Assembly (NCBI RefSeq): GCF_003863965.1
Contig: NZ_RRCN01000001.1
Coordinates: forward strand, 2,304,527 to 2,368,526
DNA length: 64,000 nucleotides
Reading direction: 5' to 3'
Source of the DNA: Paenibacillus oralis
GTDB taxonomy: Bacteria; Bacillota; Bacilli; Paenibacillales; Paenibacillaceae
Shown: positions 29,734 to 38,480 of the stretch, in pieces
How positions within the stretch are numbered: position 1 is the stretch's first letter
Layout: each line of letters begins with the position of its first letter
Program-made: the position numbers and the translations under genes
Notes under the pieces: generated by a model
Told to the model about the DNA's origin: nothing
What the model saw: the letters and a program-made list of their open reading frames with translations, nothing else
Database searches by the model: none

Positions 29734-29951
29734 AGCTGTTCCATCCACCCGTTTCCTCAAAGTTGCTATTTCCTAATTGTAACAGGGGATGGGTATTTGG
29801 TGAACAGGTGGTTTGATGTAATAGTAAGGTTAGAATTTTTTAGGAAACTTTTCTATTATATTTACTTTTTGTGATTTTGTTTACATCTTTAAACGCCAAT
29901 ATTCCCTAAATTAAAATATATCATAAATTCCAAAAAAAGGAAGTGTGCTGT

Positions 29952-31175
29952 GTGTCCGATCTATTGGTGAGAGTCAATCCTTTAGAGCATTATAAAAGTA
30001 ATGTAGGACCTATTGAAAAAGAATATTTACCGGAATGTGAAGTAGAAATTGAGAATATCGGTTGGACTTTGGGGAATGAATGCCCTTATCGTTGCAAACA
30101 TTGTTACTCGATGTCCGCTCGCAGAAAAGGCAGGGATTTAACAACTGAAATTATTGATCGGGTAGTAGAGCAAGTGTCCAGCCTGAGAGTCCGAACGATT
30201 AATTTAGGCGGTAATGAGCCGCTGTTTACCAATGGGCCCGATCCCCGAAAGACCCTTCTTCCCTATATCATTCGTAAACTGGTGGAGTCGGGAATTGACG
30301 TTGGTTTAACTACTTCTGGCATTACCGCTATGTATCTGGCCAAACATCATAAGGAAGAGTTTCTGCTATTGAACGATGTCGACATTAGTATTGACTCACC
30401 TTATCCGGAAGAGCATAACCAAAATAGAGGAACGGATATTTTTCGGGATGTTTTGGAAGCGCTTCAACTATGCCGTGACCACCATAAAGAATTTACCCTT
30501 GTAATGTGCGCTATGAACTGGAATTTCACGGAGGATAGAATCAGAGCTTTAGTGGAATTATGTACAATCTATGGATGTAACGTGAGGATAAATCCGATAA
30601 AGCCTGTCGAAACAAGACACATGAAAACCGCTTTAACCGCAGAACAATACTACACCGGATTTTCACTGCTTATGGAATTATGTGAGAGTCTGGATTTAAC
30701 CGAACCTACGCTGGCAGCAGCAAGCAACTACACCTCATCCAAAAGATGCCCTTGCGGCCGCAAATCCTTTCGAATTCATTCCATTACACCGGATGGTAAA
30801 ATCCCGATTTCACCATGTGTATATTTGCATGATTTCAAAGTAGGAAATTTATTGGAAGATGACCTGAGCGAATTGATTCTGTCTCCCCAATTTCAATCGT
30901 TTCGCAGAAGGAACCGGAATCCGGAAGCCATTGAGGGGTGCAGCGATTGCGAGATCAATAAGATATGTGGAGGAGGGTGTGCGTCTAGGTCGTATCTTTA
31001 TCATCTTCATACTACAGGGGAGCGTTCATTATTTGTCAAAGATCCTTTCTGTCCCAAAGAGCAGGCAAAAGATCATCAATTCCCTCAAAATCCAGTAATC
31101 CATCCGTTGAATTTGGTTCATAGGGATTATCTTTGCACTTGGATCGGAAAGCCCAAAGCATTACTTCCATCATAA
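29952..31175 (+). CDS. Radical SAM/SPASM protein 1
   Basis: A 407-aa radical SAM enzyme. The [4Fe-4S] motif is CPYRCKHC (Cys44, 48, 51), followed by a glycine-rich LGGNEPLF in place of the usual GGEP. A C-terminal SPASM-type region has CPCGRKSF..., SPCVY, CSDCEINKICGGGC and a late Cys pair. Such proteins modify peptides or activate partner enzymes by radical chemistry. The start GTG at 29952 is eight bases after AAAGGAAG; a GTG at 29943 touches the site. It is the first gene of ten on an AT-rich island. The N-terminal 40 residues before the motif are longer than usual. Confidence 0.85.
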   Translation: MSDLLVRVNPLEHYKSNVGPIEKEYLPECEVEIENIGWTLGNECPYRCKHCYSMSARRKGRDLTTEIIDRVVEQVSSLRVRTINLGGNEPLFTNGPDPRKTLLPYIIRKLVESGIDVGLTTSGITAMYLAKHHKEEFLLLNDVDISIDSPYPEEHNQNRGTDIFRDVLEALQLCRDHHKEFTLVMCAMNWNFTEDRIRALVELCTIYGCNVRINPIKPVETRHMKTALTAEQYYTGFSLLMELCESLDLTEPTLAAASNYTSSKRCPCGRKSFRIHSITPDGKIPISPCVYLHDFKVGNLLEDDLSELILSPQFQSFRRRNRNPEAIEGCSDCEINKICGGGCASRSYLYHLHTTGERSLFVKDPFCPKEQAKDHQFPQNPVIHPLNLVHRDYLCTWIGKPKALLPS

Positions 31176-31199
31176 CCATGGAAATGGAGTATGATCAAA

Positions 31200-32249
31200 A
31201 TGGCCTTAAGAGAACTGTGCATCCATTTGACCAGAAACTGTAATCAAAAATGCCGGCATTGCTATTATCATGCCGCACCTGGACAAAACACCCATATGAC
31301 TTTGCCCTTAGCCCAACAAATCATTAAGGAAGCCTCGGAAAGCGGGGTGAAGAGAGTTACCCTGCAAGGCGGGGAGACGTTCTTGTATCCTTATATCCGT
31401 GAAATCTGTGAATACTCCAAATCTCTTGGATTAATTGTTGCCGTACCGACGAATGGACAATTTATATCCAACAAAAACATACATTGGATACAGGAAAGTG
31501 TGGATATTGTTTTTTTTAGCATACATGGATTAGCAGATTATCATGATGCATTTGTCGAGTTGGAAGGAGCGTTCAATCGCGCCGTAAAGTCGGTCGAAAT
31601 CAGTGTGGAGCATGGAATCCAAACGGGAATTCTAAGCTCCGTCTCTACGGAAAATATGCATCAGATTGGCGGTTTGGCCACACTGTTCGATCAAATGGGC
31701 GTTGATATTTTGGGGCTGTTGTATCATAGCGAAGCCGGCAGAGGCACCGAGATAAAATCGGTGGATCCGTTGGAGTGGGAACGTTTTATGACCCGAATGA
31801 AGAAGGTTCAACCGAATTTAAATCACATGAGAATCCGATTTGAAACGACACGGAAACTTGCAGATGATGTTCTGCGGCCGTCCTCCAAATTTTGCGGTTG
31901 TTTGAGCCTCGAAAAAAACATTTGTTTTGTGGATACGGAAGGATTTATTTATCCATGTTCTTTGGCGATGGATTTCCCGGATTTTTGCTACGGACATATT
32001 ACGGATAGACGGTTATCCGATTATTTCTCCAGTATGAGCTGGGAATGGGCCCGTCAAAAAGTAGAATTACCCGAAGCGTGTACGGCCTGCACCCACCTTA
32101 GTATTTGTAATGGCGGATGTATGGTTAAAAGGTATGCCCGTCAAGCGGTGGATTGCCAACAGGGAAAATATATACCAGTTTGTGTGCTTTATCCCGATAT
32201 CGATGTTTATGAGGAAATATCAATCAAGCAAAGGGAGCAACAATTGTGA
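31200..32249 (+). CDS. Radical SAM/SPASM protein 2
   Basis: A 349-aa radical SAM enzyme with CNQKCRHC (Cys14, 18, 21), QGGETFLYP as the SAM-binding glycine motif and a full SPASM domain (CGCLS..., YPCSL, CTACTHLSICNGGC, and a last Cys). ATG 31200 has GGAG ten bases upstream; ATG 31191 is too close to it. It lies 24 bp after the first gene and overlaps the third by four bases. The target is unknown. Two SPASM enzymes in one cluster suggest successive modifications of one substrate. Confidence 0.87.
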   Translation: MALRELCIHLTRNCNQKCRHCYYHAAPGQNTHMTLPLAQQIIKEASESGVKRVTLQGGETFLYPYIREICEYSKSLGLIVAVPTNGQFISNKNIHWIQESVDIVFFSIHGLADYHDAFVELEGAFNRAVKSVEISVEHGIQTGILSSVSTENMHQIGGLATLFDQMGVDILGLLYHSEAGRGTEIKSVDPLEWERFMTRMKKVQPNLNHMRIRFETTRKLADDVLRPSSKFCGCLSLEKNICFVDTEGFIYPCSLAMDFPDFCYGHITDRRLSDYFSSMSWEWARQKVELPEACTACTHLSICNGGCMVKRYARQAVDCQQGKYIPVCVLYPDIDVYEEISIKQREQQL

Positions 32250-33112
32250 AAAAAGTTCGGGTAAACATCACCAGAAAGTGCAATATCAAGTGTGCTTATT
32301 GTTACTTGAAACCATCCAACCATATGATGGATACGGAGACTTTTAGCAATATACTTACCAGAACAAAACCGGATAGAGTCACCCTTTCCGGTGGCGAACC
32401 ATTCTTGCATCCTTTGCTTTTTGATTTCATGGAAATGGCTGTTCGCTCCGAAGCTTCCGTTAATGTTGTTTCCAATGGAACCTTAATCAAGCGGAACTTG
32501 AGCCGGTTAAGCAATTTAAGAACCAGTTTGCTTCGTTCGGATCAGAGCATCACCTTTAGCATCTCACTGGATGGAACAACAAAATGCGAAATGGCTTCGA
32601 TCGCTCAACTGGTCAATCTGGGATACAAGTTGCAAGTATATGTCTATCCGTTTGATACCGATGTTGCGAGTATCATGCAGCAGATCAATAATCTGCCTAA
32701 AGTGGACTCCATTCAAATCCTGTTTCCCGTTTCTTTAGGGCGGAATGCGGAGAGCAGGATTTTCAAAAAACATTGGCTGGATTTTGTCGATAGCTTCCAG
32801 GAGGCATGCGGTCGGCTGAATAGCAGAGTATATCTGCAATATGGATTTTCCGATGGGGAAGCCCCTGAAGCATGCGGACAAGGAGGCTTTTACGACTGTG
32901 ACGGGACGGAATACAATTGCTGCCTGTTAGCTGAAGTCATCAGTAACGGCTATCGTCTCCCATATCCAGTTTGCCGCGTTCACGAAGGGCAGGGCTGTCT
33001 TGCTCTTCTTACCGTACACGGCGAGGATTATCGCCTGGCAGAGGATCCTTTGGCGCCTTGTCCAATTTATACCGTAAAGGAGGTTTTGTCTCATGATGGG
33101 AAAAGTCATTAG
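32246..33112 (+). CDS. Radical SAM protein 3
   Basis: A 288-aa radical SAM protein with CNIKCAYC (Cys12, 16, 19) and LSGGEPFLHP. The C-terminal part has several cysteines (EACGQGGFYDCDG, NCCLLAE, PVCRVHEGQGC, APCPIY) that could hold an auxiliary cluster but do not form a standard SPASM. It starts with GTG overlapping the previous stop (GTGA) behind AAAGGGAG, and its last 20 bp overlap the kinase-like gene. It is a little short for a full radical SAM barrel plus SPASM. Confidence 0.83.
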   Translation: MKKVRVNITRKCNIKCAYCYLKPSNHMMDTETFSNILTRTKPDRVTLSGGEPFLHPLLFDFMEMAVRSEASVNVVSNGTLIKRNLSRLSNLRTSLLRSDQSITFSISLDGTTKCEMASIAQLVNLGYKLQVYVYPFDTDVASIMQQINNLPKVDSIQILFPVSLGRNAESRIFKKHWLDFVDSFQEACGRLNSRVYLQYGFSDGEAPEACGQGGFYDCDGTEYNCCLLAEVISNGYRLPYPVCRVHEGQGCLALLTVHGEDYRLAEDPLAPCPIYTVKEVLSHDGKSH

Positions 33113-33803
33113 CATCAGCGGACTCGACGGTGCCGGAAAGAGTACGCAGTTGGAGCTTCTGAAAAAAAAATTAAGCCAGATGGGGATAAACTGCATCGGG
33201 CTGCAATTCGAAGCGGAAGACTATGGGGAACGAGCAAAGCAAAAAATAACCGAGTTAAAAAAATACGATGTGATTTTTACCAGGCTGTGCATAGATTGGA
33301 AAAACAGATTTCCGCTAATGCATGACTTTGTATATACGGAAGCGATTCAAAATAGCGAAAACGCAATGGCAGTTACTTCTGTATTTGCCGGAGGGTGTCT
33401 TCAGGTTTACCACGAGTGCCTGAAACCTCTTTTATCGGAGGGAATCCATCTGGTGGTGGACAGGTACTGGTATGACGATATCGTATATAGAGGTTTTTGG
33501 GTTGAGGAAGCCACTGTTCGTCTGCTGTACAGTTCGATTCCGGCGCCCGATTTGGCTATATTTTTGCACACGCCTCCAAGTATGAGCTATGAAAGAAATC
33601 AACAGCGTGTCGATGGGAAGAGTCCCTTAATGAGGGACATCCAAAACGTTCAAATCATTTCCGAGAAGTTCCATGAGCTTGCCCGGAAGGAGAACATGTA
33701 TATTGTGGATGGAGCTCAAGAAATGGAGGAAAAGCATAACATAATTTTCAATAAAGTCTTCCCTCTCTTGTATGACGATTTGAAAGGAACAGGCAGCCTA
33801 TGA
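33093..33803 (+). CDS. Thymidylate-kinase-like P-loop kinase
   Basis: A 236-aa protein with Walker A GLDGAGKS (residues 10-17) and a DRYWYDD motif near residue 123 that corresponds to the DR(Y/F) motif of dTMP kinases. The rest is diverged and longer than housekeeping Tmk (about 210 aa). It is embedded with overlaps on both sides (20 bp with radical SAM 3, four with radical SAM 4), so it serves the cluster and not general dTTP supply. It could phosphorylate a nucleoside, nucleotide or other product. A deleted second copy is at 27228-27301. Its ribosome site is AAAGGAGG. Confidence 0.8.
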   Translation: MMGKVISISGLDGAGKSTQLELLKKKLSQMGINCIGLQFEAEDYGERAKQKITELKKYDVIFTRLCIDWKNRFPLMHDFVYTEAIQNSENAMAVTSVFAGGCLQVYHECLKPLLSEGIHLVVDRYWYDDIVYRGFWVEEATVRLLYSSIPAPDLAIFLHTPPSMSYERNQQRVDGKSPLMRDIQNVQIISEKFHELARKENMYIVDGAQEMEEKHNIIFNKVFPLLYDDLKGTGSL

Positions 33804-34708
33804 AACCGGCCATTTTCATTGAATTAACCCGGCGTTGTACTTACTCCTGTTACTATTGTGGTGCTTGGCGGCATGAAGGATCCAAACGGCAAGAGTTGCC
33901 AGCTGGCTGGTATGGTGCATTATTTCGCGTTCTCGCGGATATTCAACCTTCGCGGGTGAATTTTACTGGAGGAGAGCCTACCTTGCGGGAAGATATTTGC
34001 GAGATCGTAGGTGATGCCGTAAGCAAAGTAGGAGATTCCATTCATTTAACGACCAACGGCTCACTAATCACTAAGCGCTTGCCTCTATGGGAGCTTCCCA
34101 TTTCATTAATTAAAGTCAACATAAATACAATCGACTCCAATCTATTCAGGCGGATTACGGGAACCGATTACTTAAGCCGCGTACTGGAGGGAATCGGCTA
34201 TCTTCAAACGAAGGGGGCCGCTATCCGCCTTCATTCGGTAGTAACGCAGGATACTTTGCCGCACGCCGAGTCACTTATTCAATTTTGCGATCGGAATCTG
34301 CTCCAGCTTAAACTGTTCGAAATTGATACGGATCTTTCCTCGTGCAATAAACAACGGGTAGATATCGCGCCTATAAAGGAATACCTAGACCAAACGTCCC
34401 CCTTCAAGGAGACGTTAGAGAGTCCGGGAATGCCGATCCTGGTGTACCACCGTCATGAAGGGAATGAGATTCATCTGGTTGGTGCAGGCCAGCAGAAGTA
34501 CAATCGCGAATTGTGCAATGAATGCCCCAAATTCCCGTGTCATTATGGCCTGTATAGTTTGTCTATTGATCCTGAGGGATATGCTTACCCATGTCTGATA
34601 GAGCCTGAACGGATGAGAACGCGATTGCCCGTTGAAGATTTTGCAAAAACCAAGGAGATATTGGTTTCCTTATCCGATTTAATCGATGAAAGTGTGGTCA
34701 TATCATGA
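33800..34708 (+). CDS. Radical SAM protein 4, MoaA-like
   Basis: A 302-aa enzyme with CTYSCYYC (Cys13, 17, 20), FTGGEPTLRED and the MoaA-like stretches LTTNGSL, IKVNINTID and FRRITGTDYLSRVLEGI. The C-terminal CNECPKFPCHYGLYSLSIDPEGYAYPC looks like a cysteine-bearing second-cluster region, as in MoaA. It lacks the C-terminal GG of MoaA, and there are no molybdopterin genes here. A nucleotide substrate is therefore conceivable but not shown. It overlaps both neighbours by four bases. Confidence 0.85.
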   Translation: MKPAIFIELTRRCTYSCYYCGAWRHEGSKRQELPAGWYGALFRVLADIQPSRVNFTGGEPTLREDICEIVGDAVSKVGDSIHLTTNGSLITKRLPLWELPISLIKVNINTIDSNLFRRITGTDYLSRVLEGIGYLQTKGAAIRLHSVVTQDTLPHAESLIQFCDRNLLQLKLFEIDTDLSSCNKQRVDIAPIKEYLDQTSPFKETLESPGMPILVYHRHEGNEIHLVGAGQQKYNRELCNECPKFPCHYGLYSLSIDPEGYAYPCLIEPERMRTRLPVEDFAKTKEILVSLSDLIDESVVIS

Positions 34709-35340
34709 GCTGGACGGATATATACAATCAAAACCTCTGGATCGACAGCGGGGACACGTCGGAGCTAAACGAAATTTTGCCCCTAATACGGAAGCCGCAG
34801 GAGCATATAATCGATATAGGGTGTTCCTTTGGCAGAATTTCCATTGCTTTGGCCAAGCTGGGTTTTAAGGTCACTGCTATCGATGTGGCGGATAAGCCTC
34901 TACAAAGCATTAAGAACAATTATGGACATTTAACTAATTTAACGACTTGCTTAATAAATTCCAGTGAGTTGCCTTTTGCCGATCAGACTACAGACGGTTG
35001 TGTGGCCATTAATTCGATTTATCATGGACGATTCAAAGATGTAATAGAAATGGTGAACGAAATGTATCGGGTTTTGCGCAAAGAGGGCTGGGTATTTGCT
35101 ACATTTCTGTCGACGGAGGATTGGAAATTTGGAGTAGGAGAGGAAATTGAGAAGCAAGTATTTGTATCCGATATCGGAGCAGATCCGGGAATACCGCATT
35201 GGTTCGCGGAAAGAAAGGATCTGGAGGCCCTTTTCAAAGGCTTTGATATGGTAAGTTTGGGATTGAAAAAAGAAACGGTGAGCTTCCCCGCAGGTCCGGT
35301 TATTTCAGCGCATTGGAAATGCATAGCAAGAAAACGTTGA
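34705..35340 (+). CDS. Class I SAM-dependent methyltransferase
   Basis: A 211-aa Rossmann-fold methyltransferase with the SAM-binding motif DIGCSFGRISIALAKLG (about residues 38-54), an acidic residue at the end of the second strand (VTAIDVADK) and a later INSSELPFAD. It resembles small-molecule methyltransferases of the Methyltransf_11/25 groups. The ATG at 34705 overlaps the previous stop. In this cluster it would methylate the intermediate made by the radical SAM enzymes. The substrate is unknown. Confidence 0.85.
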   Translation: MSWTDIYNQNLWIDSGDTSELNEILPLIRKPQEHIIDIGCSFGRISIALAKLGFKVTAIDVADKPLQSIKNNYGHLTNLTTCLINSSELPFADQTTDGCVAINSIYHGRFKDVIEMVNEMYRVLRKEGWVFATFLSTEDWKFGVGEEIEKQVFVSDIGADPGIPHWFAERKDLEALFKGFDMVSLGLKKETVSFPAGPVISAHWKCIARKR

Positions 35341-35376
35341 CTATGTGTTTGACTATTTTAAATAAGGAGATTGGCG

Positions 35377-36855
35377 ATGGAAAATTCGTTGTTTTATGAA
35401 TGGATTTTAGGCTGCCCTGACAGCAATTCCGAAAAAGTGCATCCTGTTAATGATCCTCCTGCGGAGATTCGCCGCTTTGTAAACACACATAAGCTCCATT
35501 CCTTTTTTTACGATAAGTTACAGGGCCGCGGGGAGCTACTAAATGGAATAAACCAGGATCTAGCCAATACGCTGAAAGAGATTGATTATACATTCCAGAG
35601 TCGTTGGAGCTTTTTACGGGATTTAAGCAAGGAGCTGCCATTTCCGCTCGTTGTAATCAAGGGTTTCAGCAACCACTTGTCGAGCAATGGCCGCATTCCG
35701 CTCAAAAAAAGCATGGATATCGATTTGTTATACGAGAATCCAAAATATTTAAAACAATGCTTGTTGAAAAACAATTTCGTTGAATTCAAGGGGGAAACAG
35801 AGCATGAGGAGGCTGATTTGTACAGGGGTAATCTCTATATCGACCTGCATAAATTAGTTCCTGTTATTACTTACCCGGATGATATCGATCAGGTCAAACA
35901 CAATAATGACTTGACCCAAAACGGATTTCGCTTTATGAAGAAGTTGGACTATCAGGCTGTCGTCAAAAATTCTATTTTTGTTGATGATAATATCTTGGCT
36001 CCAAATGTTACCTTGAGCGTGTTGATTGCATGCGCAAATATTTTCAGAGATTATATTACCCGCATAGATAAACTTCCGGTTTTTAAGCTTGTAGAGCTGC
36101 TGGAGGTAAGAATGCTGCTAGACTTGCCGGAATATGACGAGTCTCTCCTCAAGGAATTGATCGAAGCTTTCGATGCCCATCATTCTATGGATTTTGCAGG
36201 ATACGCGCTTGAACTTCTATACAACGTAAATCCGTTTAGGCGGTTATTGAGCCATTCCATGAACCGGTTTCCGCAAGTTCTATTTTGGAACTTCCATAGC
36301 TGGTTTTTCCCCGATGATTTAAAGCATACTTTACTAAACGACAAATTTAGTTATGTAATCGCACAATTAGCCGATAACGATTTTGATCTGAGAATAAATA
36401 AGAGAATAGCGGCCACAAATGATTCAGCCGATTTATCCAGTCGGTTATCAGCATTACAGGATATTCAGAAAAGCACAAATCATAAACGGCTGAGCTATAC
36501 GTTAGTTGCTACCTTAATTATGGAAGGGTTGGAACTGAAACTAATGATTCATCATGTCAGTGCGCTTTCCGCTAAAGATATCATTAGTTTTGAATTCGGC
36601 TGCGACCGAAAAACTTTTTTTGGATGCACTGAGCGGGAAATCGATATTGGTACATCAACACAAATGGACACTGAAGAGGACATAAGATTGAATGAGGAGG
36701 AGGGATCATTGGAAGTCCGTCTATATCTTCCCAATTCCCAATTAGCACTAATCCAAGAAGACGGGAAATTGCCGTTAAATTTATATATTGAAAAGTATGA
36801 ACATAGGATCGAATACAATTGTTTATGCCCTGTCCTTATCCGATTACCTTCTTAG
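35377..36855 (+). CDS. PF14907-type nucleotidyltransferase-family protein
   Basis: A 492-aa protein of the uncharacterised nucleotidyltransferase family often found in peptide natural-product clusters. The nucleotidyltransferase-like core is near residues 85-145 (VVIKGFSNHL..., KKSMDIDLLYENPKYL with the Asp-x-Asp, and YIDLHKL). The C-terminal 150 residues are diverged and may be a separate beta domain. The ATG at 35377 follows AAGGAGATTGGCG; a TTG at 35371 touches the site. Family members accompany lasso peptide and other RiPP clusters; their reaction is not settled. Confidence 0.72.
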   Translation: MENSLFYEWILGCPDSNSEKVHPVNDPPAEIRRFVNTHKLHSFFYDKLQGRGELLNGINQDLANTLKEIDYTFQSRWSFLRDLSKELPFPLVVIKGFSNHLSSNGRIPLKKSMDIDLLYENPKYLKQCLLKNNFVEFKGETEHEEADLYRGNLYIDLHKLVPVITYPDDIDQVKHNNDLTQNGFRFMKKLDYQAVVKNSIFVDDNILAPNVTLSVLIACANIFRDYITRIDKLPVFKLVELLEVRMLLDLPEYDESLLKELIEAFDAHHSMDFAGYALELLYNVNPFRRLLSHSMNRFPQVLFWNFHSWFFPDDLKHTLLNDKFSYVIAQLADNDFDLRINKRIAATNDSADLSSRLSALQDIQKSTNHKRLSYTLVATLIMEGLELKLMIHHVSALSAKDIISFEFGCDRKTFFGCTEREIDIGTSTQMDTEEDIRLNEEEGSLEVRLYLPNSQLALIQEDGKLPLNLYIEKYEHRIEYNCLCPVLIRLPS

Positions 36856-36866
36856 GAGGGAAAGAG

Positions 36867-37661
36867 ATGTCTCTTTTCTTAACCTACTTCCGACTTGCTT
36901 TTAAAGACAGATATGCCTATAAATTCGACTTTTATATTTCCATTATCGCAAGTATCATGGTTCTTTTTGTGCAAGTCAATGTTTGGCAAGCCCTATACCG
37001 CAGTTCCTCATTGAATACTAACACAGTTAATGTGGGGCAGATGATTACCTATGTTTTTATTTCCAGTGTTCTGTTTAATCTTACTCGTTCCGAGGCTGCC
37101 GGAAAGATTGGCCGGAAGGTTGAAGACGGCTCCATCGTGGCCGATTTTATACGGCCGGTAAATTTTAAAAACTATGTATTTGCTGAAGATTTGGGCAGTA
37201 ATGTTTTTCAAGTTCTGTTTATTACGCTGCCCGCGGTGCTGATAGGGATTTTGTGTTATGGCGTTGAAATCCCTATATCCATGGACATGTGTATCCTCTT
37301 TCTGGGAAGCGTCCTTTTGGGTGTCCTTATCTCCTTTTATATCAAGTACATCATTGCTTTGTTTGTGTTTTGGCTGGAAACTTCCTGGTATATTCCGTTT
37401 TTTGTCGGCGCTGTTTTCGAGTTGTTTTCCGGTTCGACTATTCCGTTATGGTTTTACCCCGGTTGGCTGCAAAATATCAGTATGGTCTTACCCTTCCGCC
37501 TCACTTTTTTTGAACCAATCTCCATTTATTTGGGAAACAGGACATGGGGGGATGCATGGGGAATCATAGCTGTGCAATTTGTGTGGCTAATTGTCTTATA
37601 TGTCTTTGAACGGCTTGTTTGGTGGAGAGCCAAGCAAAAAGTAGTTGTACACGGGGGTTAA
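36867..37661 (+). CDS. ABC-2 family transporter permease 1 (exporter)
   Basis: A 264-aa membrane protein with six helices of the PF06182-like ABC-2 group (start MSLFLTYFRLAFKDRYAYKFDF, later ADFIRPVNFKNYVFAEDLG and STIPLWFYPGWLQNI). It partners with the next gene. The ATG at 36867 follows TAGGAGGGAAAGAG. The two permeases and the ATPase would export the product of the cluster or give self-protection. It starts 11 bp after the nucleotidyltransferase gene. Confidence 0.82.
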   Translation: MSLFLTYFRLAFKDRYAYKFDFYISIIASIMVLFVQVNVWQALYRSSSLNTNTVNVGQMITYVFISSVLFNLTRSEAAGKIGRKVEDGSIVADFIRPVNFKNYVFAEDLGSNVFQVLFITLPAVLIGILCYGVEIPISMDMCILFLGSVLLGVLISFYIKYIIALFVFWLETSWYIPFFVGAVFELFSGSTIPLWFYPGWLQNISMVLPFRLTFFEPISIYLGNRTWGDAWGIIAVQFVWLIVLYVFERLVWWRAKQKVVVHGG

Positions 37662-37666
37662 TATAC

Positions 37667-38470
37667 ATGCAGTACATATCTTTGTATATTAAGTTTATAA
37701 ATCTGCGTCTACGGGGGATCCTGGAATACCGGAAAGCTTTCTTGATCGGAGTCACTGCACAGTTCGCTTCATATGGGGCGGAGTTTCTATTGGTTTGGAT
37801 TGTAATCAACCGATTTCAAACGATTCAGGGTTGGCTTCCGGATCAAGTGATATTTTTGTACGGACTGAATCTGTGTTCATATGCATTAGCTGGCTTTTTC
37901 TTTTTTAGCATTAATTCCGGTTTACCGCTCATGATTAAAGAGGGGACTTTTGATGAGATACTGACAAAGCCATTAAACAGCTTTTTATACTTGTCCTGCC
38001 GCGAATTCAATACCGGATACCTAAGCCATTTGATATTATCCATCTTTGTGATCGGGCTGGCTTTTCAGCGGCTGCAACTCGAACTGACGTTTGTAGGCTT
38101 CGTATACTTGGTGCTTGTCTTGTTGGGCGGAGCTTTAATTCAAGGAGCGGGGCTTATTATTACGGCCGTCCCTTCATTTTGGTTTACGGAGAGCCGGGGG
38201 ATTAGAGAGTTGTTGTTTTTTCAGGCGAAAAACTTCATTCGTTATCCGTTGTCCATTTATCATGGATTTATCCAGATACTCCTAACTCTGATTTTACCGT
38301 ATGCGTTTATTAACTTTTATCCGGCACAATACTTTTTAAAAAAACAGGATTTTGGCTTTTTCAGTCCCGTATTTCAGTTTGTGACCCCCATCGTCGGACT
38401 TGTGTTATTTACACTCGCGTACGGGTTTTGGAGGGTTGGAATCAGAAGTTATCAAGGCACCGGATCATAG
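37667..38470 (+). CDS. ABC-2 family transporter permease 2 (exporter)
   Basis: A 267-aa partner of permease 1, again with six helices and the paired-family pattern EGTFDEILTKPLNSFLYLSC near residue 95, which corresponds to the FIRP motif of permease 1. The ATG at 37667 follows GGGGGTT; it lies five bases after the previous stop. Paired ABC-2 permeases with one ATPase are usual in antibiotic or peptide export and immunity modules. Confidence 0.82.
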   Translation: MQYISLYIKFINLRLRGILEYRKAFLIGVTAQFASYGAEFLLVWIVINRFQTIQGWLPDQVIFLYGLNLCSYALAGFFFFSINSGLPLMIKEGTFDEILTKPLNSFLYLSCREFNTGYLSHLILSIFVIGLAFQRLQLELTFVGFVYLVLVLLGGALIQGAGLIITAVPSFWFTESRGIRELLFFQAKNFIRYPLSIYHGFIQILLTLILPYAFINFYPAQYFLKKQDFGFFSPVFQFVTPIVGLVLFTLAYGFWRVGIRSYQGTGS

Positions 38471-38480
38471 GAGGAGAACC

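Noticed and set aside
29761-29951. RiPP precursor gene in front of the radical SAM cluster
   Set aside because: I searched both strands of this gap and the gaps between cluster genes; no frame longer than a few codons with a ribosome site is present.
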